Shown here: piece by piece, positions 47,598 through 56,744 of the stretch | How the letters are laid out: each line of letters opens with the position of its first letter | Position numbering within the stretch: the first letter of the stretch is position 1 | Origin: Samsonia erythrinae | Lineage (GTDB): Bacteria > Pseudomonadota > Gammaproteobacteria > Enterobacterales > Enterobacteriaceae | Length of the DNA: 64,000 bases | Direction of reading: 5' to 3' | NCBI RefSeq assembly: GCF_004342665.1 | Contig: NZ_SMBY01000007.1 | Coordinates: 124,001 to 188,000, forward strand | Position numbers and translations under genes: made by a program | Notes under the pieces: generated by a model | What the model was told of the DNA's origin: nothing | Databases searched by the model: none | The model's input: only the letters and a program-made list of their open reading frames with translations

Positions 47598-48284
47598 TTA
47601 TCCGGCGTTAACGGAATGACGCAGGGCTGGTAGCAGCGCAAGGTAGTCGTTCATTGACGGATGTTGCAGAAAGGTCTTTTCCTGCTGGCCGGAGTCTGGA
47701 TTGCGAACGCCCAGACAGTAACGGATGCCGAAGGTTTTCGCGGCGTCCAGAATCGGCTCGCTGTCATCCACAAACAGCGTTCTGGCCGGGTCAAAGCCGG
47801 TTTGTTGCTGCACGGCCTGCCATAAACGCTGGTTTTCTTTCGGATACCCATAAGTATGGGTGGAAAGTAATAAATCAAGGTACTGATCAAGCCCGGTATG
47901 TTCGATTTTCACCGCCAGACCATGAGGATGGGCATTGGTCAGCAGGATGGTCTCTTTGCCGCACTCGCGCAGCGCGGCTAAAAAAGGCGTGGTGTCATCA
48001 CGCAGACGCGCGCGCGCGCCGATATCCGTCGTCATTTGATAGATATCCAGATCCAGACACGCTGTCCAGTAATCGAAACAGTACCAGTTTAGCGTGTGTT
48101 GAACGGCCTGATATTCCCGCTTGATAAGCTGCCGGGCCTGCTCAAGACTGATGCGACGTTTTTCGCTGAGCGATTGCGGCACCCAGTGAAGCCAGAAATA
48201 GTTGTCAAACGCCAGATCGAGCAGCGTGCCATCCATATCCAGTATGACGGTGTCGATATTGCGCCAGTTGATGTGGGAATTCAT
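47598..48284 (-). CDS. yrfG: GMP/IMP nucleotidase YrfG, HAD family
   Basis: The 228-residue HAD-like phosphatase carries motif I DMDGTLLDLAFD with both catalytic aspartates, motif II LLTNAHP and motif IV FVDDSEPILDAA. In E. coli the homologue acts on purine 5'-mononucleotides. It lies 33 bases upstream of hslR on the same strand, and igaA precedes it. Confidence 0.93.
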   Translation of the reverse strand: MNSHINWRNIDTVILDMDGTLLDLAFDNYFWLHWVPQSLSEKRRISLEQARQLIKREYQAVQHTLNWYCFDYWTACLDLDIYQMTTDIGARARLRDDTTPFLAALRECGKETILLTNAHPHGLAVKIEHTGLDQYLDLLLSTHTYGYPKENQRLWQAVQQQTGFDPARTLFVDDSEPILDAAKTFGIRYCLGVRNPDSGQQEKTFLQHPSMNDYLALLPALRHSVNAG

Positions 48285-48392
48285 AACGACTCCAGATGTT
48301 GCGCGCTGGCATTGAGTGACGCAGCGAACGCGCTGTCATGACGGGAAACCCGACGAGCAGGTTAGCATAACCGCGGGCGCGGCACGATGGCG

Positions 48393-50540
48393 CTAACGGG
48401 GCAACAGCGGGCGACTCTCCGGTGGCGAATCTGTCATCATATTGAATCTTGAAGCGTAATAGCGCTGAATGTTGGCAACCCGCCGCTGGCTTTTGCGCAT
48501 TTTAATGCTGACCAGAACCATATTGACGATAAAAACCGTGGAGAAAAGCAGCAGCAGCAGGCAACTGCCGAAGTAGCGCCACACGGTGATGACATCCGGT
48601 TCGCTATGCAGGCTGATGTGCTGTGTCCCATTGGCGTCGGTGCTGAGCTGAGTGATAACGCCTGTGGCATTAAATGGGGTGTGTAACAACATCGCGGAAA
48701 GCCGCTGGAGTTCCTGCCACTGCTCGGATGGGCGATACTCATTGAGCGGCATGGGGGGCAGTGGATGGTTAACAAACTGCCGGCCTTCCTCGCTGCGGAT
48801 CAGGAAGCCGCCGGGCGGGGGACTGTTTAGCGAATCCGCCGCGTTATTGATTTCCTGATAGAAAAACAGCTCGGTGGAGCTATTGACCAGCGCTTCCAGC
48901 GTTTCTGCGCTAACGGGGGGCAGCACCACATTCATGCCTTTCAGCTTGCCGGAATTGGCATCTTTTACCAGCGTGTTCCAGTTTTTAACGTCACTCAGGT
49001 TGACCAGCGCGTTCTTGAGGCGGGAACACTCGTTTTCCTGTGCGCACAAATCCTGTGTTTTCAGAACGACTTCTGCGAAATTTTTCAGCAGGATCAGCCC
49101 GGATTTCTGGATTGTGGAGGCCAGGGGCGAACTGACCTGATCTTCTTGATTCGCTTGCGGATGGAGCTGGCTGTTTACTGCGTTAAGCAGCGCGGACGCT
49201 TTTTCAATCGTCTCGGATTCCGGCAGCGGCAACGGTGCGGCTATGTTCCAGTAAATCGCGGAACAGTCGAAAGGGCTAAACGCATAGGGTGACGGCGTTG
49301 CAACGGGATGAATACCGGCAGGGACGTAGCACATGCCGTTACCACGCACAGACAGCGTATCGCCAATCCTGAGAGACATTTTTTCCAGATCGCTTACCTT
49401 TTTCACTTCGATATTCTGTGCTCCCTGAAGCCAGGCCATACTCAGTTTTAACGGCAGCTCAAGCGGCACGTTGATGACAAGAATAATCAGGCAGAATAAT
49501 GAACCTGCGGCCAACAGCAGATTTTTTCCCCAATGCTGTAGCGGAAAATTCTTGACTTCGTCATGCAGGGAAAGGTGTTCTCCCTGGCGGATAACCTGCC
49601 GGTTGAGATAAATATCTACGTCCGTTTTCTCCCCCAGACTCTGCGTAATATAGGGTTGCCAGTGCGGGGGATAGATCAGGTCGATGTTTCCGAGAGAAAT
49701 ATTACCGAGCGGCCCCTGATGGGATTCACCAAACAGCCCCAACCCCCGCGGTGTACCGTGAAGGCAGTGCACATCGCGCAATTCTTGCTTAGACGGCGAA
49801 CGAAAAAGTTGCCACAGGCTCCAGACTGCCAGCAGCGCCGCGGTGCCAATCAGCCAGGGGAGCAGAACGATAGGGCTATTGAGACTGATGAACAGAAGCA
49901 GAAAGGACAGACTGAGCACCGCCGTTTCCTTTAGCCCTCTGGAATGGTGAATCGCGTGCTCTTCACGCGTTTCTTTGCGGATAGTGACCAGTTCCGCGTG
50001 TTCACTGTCCTCCTGACGGATAGACGCGTTCAGCGCCGGCATTTCGGACGGCAACGGGGCTAGCGGACGATCGTCAAGGCACTCGATCAATGAGTGCCCA
50101 TTCAGGGAGATAACCAGCGGGATTGAACGTGTTTTGATCAGTTCTATCGTATTATTTTCGGTAATATATTGTTCCCAACAGGGAGGCAGGTGGATTTCCT
50201 GCCGATCAATATAGTAACGCCATTTATTTTGAACATCGGTACTCAGACCATAGCGCGTGATGGTATGCGTAATGGGATAAACCCGATTGCTTTGCAGGGA
50301 GCGCGGCAGTTTTGGCTGTGCGTTAGGGGTATCAAGCGGCGTGGTTCGCTGGCTGTTTTCCTGCGCCAGATAGCGCTCAACGGCATAGCGTTCTTCTTCG
50401 GTTAGCCGTCGCGGTAACGATTGCGAAACAGGCAGAGGAGGAATGGATAGAAAACGGCGGCGCATGCGATAGACGACAACCCCCCCGGCAATGATTAGAC
50501 AGGCAAACAATATGGCCAATATAGTGGATATTGTGCTCAT
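48393..50540 (-). CDS. igaA: Inner-membrane Rcs attenuator IgaA
   Basis: The 715-residue membrane protein restrains the Rcs envelope-stress phosphorelay. It begins with a membrane anchor (about 4-24). A cytoplasmic region leads to a pair of helices near 210-245, another helix near 345-365, a large periplasmic domain (about 370-650) and a last helix near 660-685. It agrees in length and order with YrfF/IgaA (about 711 residues). The two cysteine-rich spots MCYVPAG and CAQENEC lie in the periplasmic domain and can form disulfides, as in Salmonella IgaA. Confidence 0.94.
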   Translation of the reverse strand: MSTISTILAILFACLIIAGGVVVYRMRRRFLSIPPLPVSQSLPRRLTEEERYAVERYLAQENSQRTTPLDTPNAQPKLPRSLQSNRVYPITHTITRYGLSTDVQNKWRYYIDRQEIHLPPCWEQYITENNTIELIKTRSIPLVISLNGHSLIECLDDRPLAPLPSEMPALNASIRQEDSEHAELVTIRKETREEHAIHHSRGLKETAVLSLSFLLLFISLNSPIVLLPWLIGTAALLAVWSLWQLFRSPSKQELRDVHCLHGTPRGLGLFGESHQGPLGNISLGNIDLIYPPHWQPYITQSLGEKTDVDIYLNRQVIRQGEHLSLHDEVKNFPLQHWGKNLLLAAGSLFCLIILVINVPLELPLKLSMAWLQGAQNIEVKKVSDLEKMSLRIGDTLSVRGNGMCYVPAGIHPVATPSPYAFSPFDCSAIYWNIAAPLPLPESETIEKASALLNAVNSQLHPQANQEDQVSSPLASTIQKSGLILLKNFAEVVLKTQDLCAQENECSRLKNALVNLSDVKNWNTLVKDANSGKLKGMNVVLPPVSAETLEALVNSSTELFFYQEINNAADSLNSPPPGGFLIRSEEGRQFVNHPLPPMPLNEYRPSEQWQELQRLSAMLLHTPFNATGVITQLSTDANGTQHISLHSEPDVITVWRYFGSCLLLLLFSTVFIVNMVLVSIKMRKSQRRVANIQRYYASRFNMMTDSPPESRPLLPR

Positions 50541-50975
50541 CTTATCTCCAATTCCAAAACGCGATGCTAATCCTCCTTGTCTTTGTCGGAGTTTAACAAA
50601 ATTATATCGCTGATGATAACCCGCATGACGTTGTTTTTTAAATTGATACTGAAATCAATCGCACAAGGCGATGATTGTAACGTGTAAAAAACACGGCTTG
50701 AATGAGGATAATCCTATTTTTTTTAAATGGTTGACTTTGGGCGGCGGCTTTTCATACAGAGTCAGAGTGTATCCTGTATGTTGCTTACAGGTAAATTTAT
50801 CGTCACGACAGTTGCAGCGAAGGTGACTGTTAACGCACAATGCGGACAGGATTCACAAGACTCTTTACGATTTCTTCTCATCAACGGCATGCCGTATTCA
50901 GGTATCGGTAAACGTCACTTCTCGTGTGGGTTGGGCTAAGGTGCTGTTCTGGTCGTAATTCTCTGGGAGGCCACA
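50541..50975. other. Divergent spacer between igaA and nudE
   Basis: This 435-base interval must contain promoters for both outward genes. Short open frames in it have no recognisable product. I saw no convincing hairpin, repeat or RNA gene. Confidence 0.45.
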
Positions 50976-51533
50976 ATGAGTCATAACCTGCAAAAACCTA
51001 AAATCCTCAAGGTGGAAACGATCGCGCGTTCGCGCCTGTTCAACGTTGAGTCAGTCGATCTTGAATTCAGCAACGGGGTCCGTCGGGTGTATGAACGGAT
51101 GCGATCAAGCGGCCGGCAGGCGGTGATGGTGGTGCCGATCATTGACGATTCGCTGTTGTTGATCCGCGAATATGCCGTCGGCATTGAAGAATACGAGTTG
51201 GGGTTCCCCAAGGGGTTGATCGACCCGGGTGAAACCGTTTTTGAAGCGGCTAACCGCGAACTGATGGAAGAGGTCGGCTTTGGCGCGGAACGACTGGAAT
51301 TGCTGGCGACGCTAACCATGGCGCCCTCCTATTTTTCCAGCCAGATGAACATTGTGATTGCACGTGGATTGTACCCGCAGCACCGTGAAGGCGATGAGCC
51401 AGAACCGATGCCGCAGGTTCGCTGGCCGGTAGAAAACATGATGTCGCTGTTGCAGGAGCCTGATTTCAATGAAGCGCGCAACGTTAGCGCGCTGTTTCTG
51501 GCCCAGGACTGGTTACATCGCCAAACCCGCTAA
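50976..51533 (+). CDS. nudE: ADP-compounds hydrolase NudE
   Basis: The 185-residue Nudix hydrolase cleaves ADP-ribose, AP3A and NADH-like compounds. The Nudix box is complete: GLIDPGETVFEAANRE followed by LMEEVGFG. ATG 50976 follows CTGGGAGGCC, a good ribosome-binding site. It is divergent from igaA and converges with mrcA. Confidence 0.96.
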   Translation: MSHNLQKPKILKVETIARSRLFNVESVDLEFSNGVRRVYERMRSSGRQAVMVVPIIDDSLLLIREYAVGIEEYELGFPKGLIDPGETVFEAANRELMEEVGFGAERLELLATLTMAPSYFSSQMNIVIARGLYPQHREGDEPEPMPQVRWPVENMMSLLQEPDFNEARNVSALFLAQDWLHRQTR

Positions 51534-51557
51534 CGGTGATTTTATCGCACGTTACGC

Positions 51558-51587
51558 ATAGGGCGCGGTTTCCCGCGCCCTATTTGC
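51558..51587. terminator. Bidirectional terminator between nudE and mrcA
   Basis: ATAGGGCGCGG, loop TTTC, then CCGCGCCCTAT (51573-51583) form a perfect 11-base-pair stem between two converging genes, with TTG following on the plus strand. Confidence 0.75.
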
Positions 51588-51609
51588 ATGACCGAATCGC
51601 TTCCTGAAA

Positions 51610-54165
51610 TCAGAACAACTCTTCGCTTTGTCCGTTATCCATCAACGTCGTGCCGACCTCGTGCACTTCATACTCTTTCGGCTCGGTGCCTTCAATGAAG
51701 TATTCGCTACGGCTGTTTCCCCCTCCGCTGGAGAGTTTGCCGCTGCTGCGATCGATCACCACGCTGACGATACCGGGCGGCGGCGACAGCGGTTGTTCCG
51801 GCACGCCGTCCAGCGCGGCTTTCATAAAGTCATCCCAGGCCGGTTGGGCCGATTTCGCCCCGCCTTCATAGCCGGAGATCTGATCTTTAATGACGCCGGA
51901 TGCGCTGCTGGCGCCCAGATTACGGCGGTGATCGTCAAAGCCAATCCAGACTGAGGTCACCAAATCCGGGCCATAACCGGAGAACCAGGCATCTTTGGCG
52001 CTGTTGGTCGTCCCCGTTTTGCCGCCGATATCGCGGCGTTTCAAATCACGACCTGCACGCCAGCCTGTTCCCATCCAACCCGGCTCGCCGAAGATATTAC
52101 TGTTTAACGCATCTTTAATCAGAAAGGCCAGCGGCGTGCTGATCACGTGAGGCGCGTAAGGCTGCGCCACGTTTTTTTGCGCAGCCTCAGGCGTGACGGG
52201 CTCTAACTCTGGCTGAGGCAGCCCTTGCGGCGGCGCTTCATTTGAAGTAGCAACATCTTCAACATTCGTGGTTGCCAGCACCGGAGAACGCGGTGTTTCA
52301 CCATATACCAGCGGCAGATTACAGGTATCGCAGACGACTTTCGGCGTAGCAGAGAAAACCGCATTGCCCGTTTCATCTTCAATTCGGGTAATCAGGTAGG
52401 GATCGACCAGATAGCCGCCGTTCGCCATGACAGCATAACCACGCACCACCTGTAGCGGCGTAAACGACGGTGCCCCAAGCGCCAGCGATTCCGTATGGAC
52501 GATATTCTGCGCAGGGAAGCCGAAACGTTGCAGGTATTCCGCCGCGTAATCGACGCCCATGGCGCGCATGGCGCGGACCATTACGACGTTTTTGGATTGT
52601 CCAAGCCCTTGCCGCAAACGGATTGGGCCATCATAGCTCGCCGGTGAGTTTTTGGGACGCCAGTCAGAGCCTGCGCCGGCATCCCAGCGGGTAATCGGCA
52701 CGTCGTTCAGAATCGTTGCCAGCGTCAGCCCTTTGTCCATCGCCGCGGTATACAAAAACGGTTTGATGTTGGAGCCAATCTGGCGTAGCGCCTGCGTCGC
52801 GCGGTTGAACTTACTGTGGTTGAAATCGAAACCGCCGACCAGCGCTTCTATCGCCCCGTCTTTAGGGTTGAGCGAAACGATGGCCGAATTGACGTCCGGC
52901 ACCTGTGCCAGCCACCAGTCATCGTTGACTTTGCGCACCCAGACTTGCTGCCCTGCCTGTACCACGTCTGTGACCCGTTTCGGCGTTGGCCCTTGCTGAG
53001 TGTCGGAACGATAGGGGCGCGCCCAGCGCATGCCTGACATCGGCAGGGCAATATTGCTGCCGTCGGACAGGAGCGCAATCGCGTTTTCAGACGTGGTGCT
53101 GGTGATGATGGCCGGGTAGAGCGGTCCATAGACGGGCAGCGCTTTCAGCGTGGCGATCATCTTTGCCTGATCCCAGACGCTTTCTCCGACTTTCCACAAC
53201 ACTTTGCCTGGGCCGCGATAACCGTGGCGCATGTCATAGGCGAGAACGTTATTGCGCAACGCTTCTTGCGCGGCCATTTGCCGTTTTTGGGTGATGGTTG
53301 TGTAGACTTTATAACCGTCGTTATACGCATCTTCGCCGTAGCGCTTCACCATCTCCTGCCGCACCATTTCCGCGACATAGGGCGCGGAAAAGGAAATTTT
53401 GGGCGCGTGATAATTTGCGACCAGCTTTTCATTGCGCGCTTCATTGTATTGCGCCTGCGTGATGTAGTTTTCATCCTTCATGCGGGCAAGCACCACGTTG
53501 CGGCGGGCAACGGCGCGATCGTAAGAATAGAGCGGATTGAATGTTGATGGCGCTTTCGGCAAACCCGCGATCATCGCCATTTCGCTCAGCGTCAATTGAT
53601 CAACCGGGCGGCCGAAGTAGACATGTGCCGCTGCGCCTACGCCATAGGCGCGATAGCCGAGATAGATCTTGTTCAGATAGAGCTCAAGGATTTCATCTTT
53701 AGTCAGCATTTGCTCGATACGGATAGCCAGAAACACCTCTTTGATTTTGCGGATCAGGGTGCGCTCCGGGCTCAGGAAGAAATTCCTGGCGAGCTGCTGC
53801 GTAATGGTACTGGCTCCCTGAGAAGCGTGACCGGAAGTGAGCGCGATAGAGGCGGCGCGGATAATCCCAACGGGGTCGACACCGTGGTGATCGTAGAAGC
53901 GGCTGTCTTCTGTCGCGATAAACGCATGTACCAGTTCAGGAGGCATCTGGTTCAGCTTGAGCGGGATACGGCGTTTTTCGCCAAACTGGGCGATCAGTTC
54001 GCCGTCGGCGCTGTAAACCTGCATTGGTGTTTGCAGACGGACGTCTTTCAGCGTGGCGACGTCGGGCAGTTGGGGTTCGACATAGCGGTACAAACCATAT
54101 ATCGAGGCGGTTCCCAACAGAATGCAACAGACTGCAAGGATGAGTAAATACTTTACGAACTTCAC
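51610..54165 (-). CDS. mrcA: Penicillin-binding protein 1A
   Basis: The 851-residue bifunctional enzyme polymerises and cross-links peptidoglycan. It has a membrane anchor (about 7-28) and a GT51 glycosyltransferase domain (catalytic glutamate in ATEDSRFYDHHG). An OB-like insert is followed by a transpeptidase domain with the acylated serine in IGSNIKPFLY, SxN as GQSKNVV and KTG as GGKTGTTNSAKD. Length equals E. coli PBP1a. A proline- and glutamate-rich segment lies near residues 645-675. It is divergent from the hof/pil cluster. Confidence 0.97.
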   Translation of the reverse strand: MKFVKYLLILAVCCILLGTASIYGLYRYVEPQLPDVATLKDVRLQTPMQVYSADGELIAQFGEKRRIPLKLNQMPPELVHAFIATEDSRFYDHHGVDPVGIIRAASIALTSGHASQGASTITQQLARNFFLSPERTLIRKIKEVFLAIRIEQMLTKDEILELYLNKIYLGYRAYGVGAAAHVYFGRPVDQLTLSEMAMIAGLPKAPSTFNPLYSYDRAVARRNVVLARMKDENYITQAQYNEARNEKLVANYHAPKISFSAPYVAEMVRQEMVKRYGEDAYNDGYKVYTTITQKRQMAAQEALRNNVLAYDMRHGYRGPGKVLWKVGESVWDQAKMIATLKALPVYGPLYPAIITSTTSENAIALLSDGSNIALPMSGMRWARPYRSDTQQGPTPKRVTDVVQAGQQVWVRKVNDDWWLAQVPDVNSAIVSLNPKDGAIEALVGGFDFNHSKFNRATQALRQIGSNIKPFLYTAAMDKGLTLATILNDVPITRWDAGAGSDWRPKNSPASYDGPIRLRQGLGQSKNVVMVRAMRAMGVDYAAEYLQRFGFPAQNIVHTESLALGAPSFTPLQVVRGYAVMANGGYLVDPYLITRIEDETGNAVFSATPKVVCDTCNLPLVYGETPRSPVLATTNVEDVATSNEAPPQGLPQPELEPVTPEAAQKNVAQPYAPHVISTPLAFLIKDALNSNIFGEPGWMGTGWRAGRDLKRRDIGGKTGTTNSAKDAWFSGYGPDLVTSVWIGFDDHRRNLGASSASGVIKDQISGYEGGAKSAQPAWDDFMKAALDGVPEQPLSPPPGIVSVVIDRSSGKLSSGGGNSRSEYFIEGTEPKEYEVHEVGTTLMDNGQSEELF

Positions 54166-54273
54166 CTGAGATTTTCCATTCAGTAGCGTTTGGATAGTTT
54201 ATAAACAATTGAGCGCTAGTATAAAGGTAAGCCAGCACTGTGGATACGTTTAGATAAGGAAATCGGGTTGAAC

Positions 54274-55122
54274 ATGGCTTATCACATCTGGCGGGTTGGG
54301 TTAGATATACAAAACGGCTGTATGCGCGCGCTGGCGGTTCAGCACCGTCGTTATGGCTGGCAACTTCGTCAGTGGTGGCAATATCCACTGCCGGACGATA
54401 CGTTACGCGCGGGTAGTCTACACCATACCGACGCGCTTTGTGAGGCCTTGCGCAAATGGCGCCGCCAACTGCCCGGCCATATTTCACTGCGGGTAGGGTT
54501 TCCCGCTCAGTTGATTTTACAGCAGCGACTACCGCTCCCCGATCGCCGTTTGCAAGAGCCGGAGCACAGCATGTATCTCGAAACGATGGCAGCGCGCAAT
54601 CTGCCCGTCAGCCGTGGTTCGCTAGCGATAGACTATCGGGAAGATCCCCATTCGCCCGGGGCGTTACTGGTAACGGCGGCACGTCGGCAGGAAATCGACG
54701 TCTGGCTGGCGTGCCTGAATAATGCAGGGCTGCGCCCGGATGTTCTTGAGGTTTCAACGTGTGCGCTGCGCACGATGGCACAGTTGGCGAGGCTGGCGTC
54801 TGACCGCTTGTTCTTGCATCGCCTGCCGGACGGCTGGCTGTGGGTTTCGCCGCTGAACCAGGCTTTTCAGTCGGGCGTCATACCCCTTGATGAGATTGAC
54901 GAGGGCGCGGATATTTTATCGATTGTGAGTACTCGCTATCATCATGATGTCGGGAGTGTCGCCTATTACTCCGGTGTTGACGACGCCACCTGCCTACAGC
55001 AAACCGATCTGCTATCGTGGTCGCCTTTCACGGTATTTAACCAGATGCAACCACCGCTACCGGTATTTCCTCCCGCTTTTGTCATTGCCTGTGGCCTGGC
55101 ATTACGCCCTGAGGATTCCTGA
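54274..55122 (+). CDS. hofM: PilM-like assembly protein HofM
   Basis: The 282-residue protein is the degenerate actin-like PilM homologue that starts the hofMNOPQ cluster. In E. coli this system supports uptake of DNA as a nutrient. ATG 54274 (MAYHIWRVGLD) matches E. coli HofM MAFKIWQIGL; TTG 54268 has a better-placed AAGGA but lacks that match. It is followed two bases later by hofN and is divergent from mrcA. Confidence 0.88.
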   Translation: MAYHIWRVGLDIQNGCMRALAVQHRRYGWQLRQWWQYPLPDDTLRAGSLHHTDALCEALRKWRRQLPGHISLRVGFPAQLILQQRLPLPDRRLQEPEHSMYLETMAARNLPVSRGSLAIDYREDPHSPGALLVTAARRQEIDVWLACLNNAGLRPDVLEVSTCALRTMAQLARLASDRLFLHRLPDGWLWVSPLNQAFQSGVIPLDEIDEGADILSIVSTRYHHDVGSVAYYSGVDDATCLQQTDLLSWSPFTVFNQMQPPLPVFPPAFVIACGLALRPEDS

Positions 55123-55124
55123 CG

Positions 55125-55694
55125 ATGTTGCTGATTAACCTGTTACCGTGGCGTAAAAACCGGATGCGCCAGCAGGCTCGCCGTTGGTTAGGGCTGTTGT
55201 GGCTACAGTTGGTGCTGATGCTGTGTCTGGTCGTCGTGCTTTATTTTCTTTGGCAGCATAGACAACAGCGCGCGCAGGAGATGCTTAATGCCGCAGAGGC
55301 CGAACAGCGTCAGCTAACGTCACATTACCAACAAACCTATAGCGTCCGAGACAGACTGCGGCGCTATCAGGAAAAAGAACGCACCGAGGCGATCATCCTG
55401 CGCGACAATCGGCGCAATCTCCAGCTTTTCGAACAGCTCGTCAGCATGTTGCCGGCGAGGCTGTGGCTGACGGAAATCGTCGATCGACGTTCGCATCTGT
55501 TGCTTTCAGGCCTGAGTGAAAACTACGACGACATCATAGCGTTGCAACACGCGTTATCGCGTCATGCTTCGGTCGAACGCGTACACTTGCTGCACACCTC
55601 CCGTGAGCGGGACGCCGGGACCCGGCTGAGTTTTTCCTTTCGGGCGGACTGGTTCGGTATGACCCTTTCGCCGCAGGAAAAAAACCATGATTAA
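55125..55694 (+). CDS. hofN: PilN-like assembly protein HofN
   Basis: The 189-residue bitopic inner-membrane protein begins with the PilN hallmark LLINLLPWRKNR. A single membrane helix (about 22-44) and a coiled coil with periplasmic alpha/beta domain follow. It would link HofM to HofO under the secretin. It overlaps hofO by eight bases. Confidence 0.88.
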   Translation: MLLINLLPWRKNRMRQQARRWLGLLWLQLVLMLCLVVVLYFLWQHRQQRAQEMLNAAEAEQRQLTSHYQQTYSVRDRLRRYQEKERTEAIILRDNRRNLQLFEQLVSMLPARLWLTEIVDRRSHLLLSGLSENYDDIIALQHALSRHASVERVHLLHTSRERDAGTRLSFSFRADWFGMTLSPQEKNHD

Positions 55695-56283
55695 ACAGCA
55701 GGCTATGATTGATATTGTGCTGGGCTGGCCGGGGCTGATGGCCAAACCGCTATGGCAACAGATCGTCATGCAATTGATCGTGGTCGTTGCGGCGGGCACG
55801 CTGTCCTGCTGGCTACTCATAGGCGGCATGTGGCGAGCCGTTTGGAATATAGAAGAACAAACCGTCCGGGTTCGTCTGGATATACAGCAAATTCGCCAGC
55901 AGATAGACGCAATGCCGCCACTGGCGGAGCTGCAAATGCAGCTCGCGCAAAAAACCGCACCAACTAACCCATTTCAGCCTGCCGGGCTGGCGCAGCGCAT
56001 CGCTGAGCCTCTCTCACAGGCCGGTGCCATGCTCTTGTCCTGGCAACCCGCGCCACCCCATACGGACTCTTTCTCGCAGGCGCGTTGGCAACTGGTCTTT
56101 AGTGCCAGCTACACGGGCGTACTGCAAGTGCTTCGTGAGCTGACGGGGTGGCCTTATGTGCTGCATGTACTGCGAATCGGGCCGTTGACCCTGCAATCGG
56201 ATGACGCCTCCGACGAGCAGCAGACAAAAACACAGCGGCTACGCGTTGAGTTATCGCTAAGCGCGGCGGAAGACGTGCGATGA
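55687..56283 (+). CDS. hofO: PilO-like assembly protein HofO
   Basis: The 198-residue protein has one membrane helix (about 20-45) followed by a coiled coil (about 45-85) and a ferredoxin-like periplasmic domain, the PilO plan. It partners with HofN. The gene overlaps hofN by eight bases and hofP by four. Confidence 0.85.
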   Translation: MIKQQAMIDIVLGWPGLMAKPLWQQIVMQLIVVVAAGTLSCWLLIGGMWRAVWNIEEQTVRVRLDIQQIRQQIDAMPPLAELQMQLAQKTAPTNPFQPAGLAQRIAEPLSQAGAMLLSWQPAPPHTDSFSQARWQLVFSASYTGVLQVLRELTGWPYVLHVLRIGPLTLQSDDASDEQQTKTQRLRVELSLSAAEDVR

Positions 56284-56654
56284 AAAAAACGATGTTCCAT
56301 ATCCTGTTAATGCTGCTGCTTGCGCCGCACAGCGCACACGCAGAAAAGGCCGTCGCGCGTATCGACCCTTTTCAGCCCGTGGAGGCATTGCGCTGTCCGC
56401 TTTCGAAGGTTTTGCCGCAGTGGCAGCTAAAAGGGGTGATCGGCTCCGGTGACCAGTGGGCAGGTTGGCTGACGCTGCCGGAGATCGGCTGGCTTCAACT
56501 GAAAAATGGCGCGGCGATCCCGCCGGGGCATTGGCTGGTCCACCACGTGGATAAATCAGGAGCCAGACTCGTGCCAGCTACGCGTGCAGAGGGGTGTCAT
56601 GGTCTGTCGGCGGTGCAGTTGCCTTCTCCGTTTATCAATAGCCTTGCTGAATAA
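56280..56654 (+). CDS. hofP: PilP-like protein HofP
   Basis: The 124-residue exported protein has a signal peptide (about 1-21, ending HSAHA), then a short linker with ARIDPFQPVEALRC and a small beta domain, as in PilP/HofP. PilP-type proteins connect the PilN-PilO complex to the secretin. The ATG overlaps the hofO stop by four bases. Confidence 0.82.
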   Translation: MKKTMFHILLMLLLAPHSAHAEKAVARIDPFQPVEALRCPLSKVLPQWQLKGVIGSGDQWAGWLTLPEIGWLQLKNGAAIPPGHWLVHHVDKSGARLVPATRAEGCHGLSAVQLPSPFINSLAE

Positions 56655-56744
56655 GCGATGTTCTTGCACCGGCGCATCTTTGCTGACAGATGTTTTGGGC
56701 CATGACCTTTTGACAACCGCGTTTTCTTGATAATAAGGAGAGTA

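Noticed and set aside
50727-50939. 70-codon open frame upstream of nudE
   Set aside because: It has no recognisable product, a poor start and lies in a divergent promoter region.
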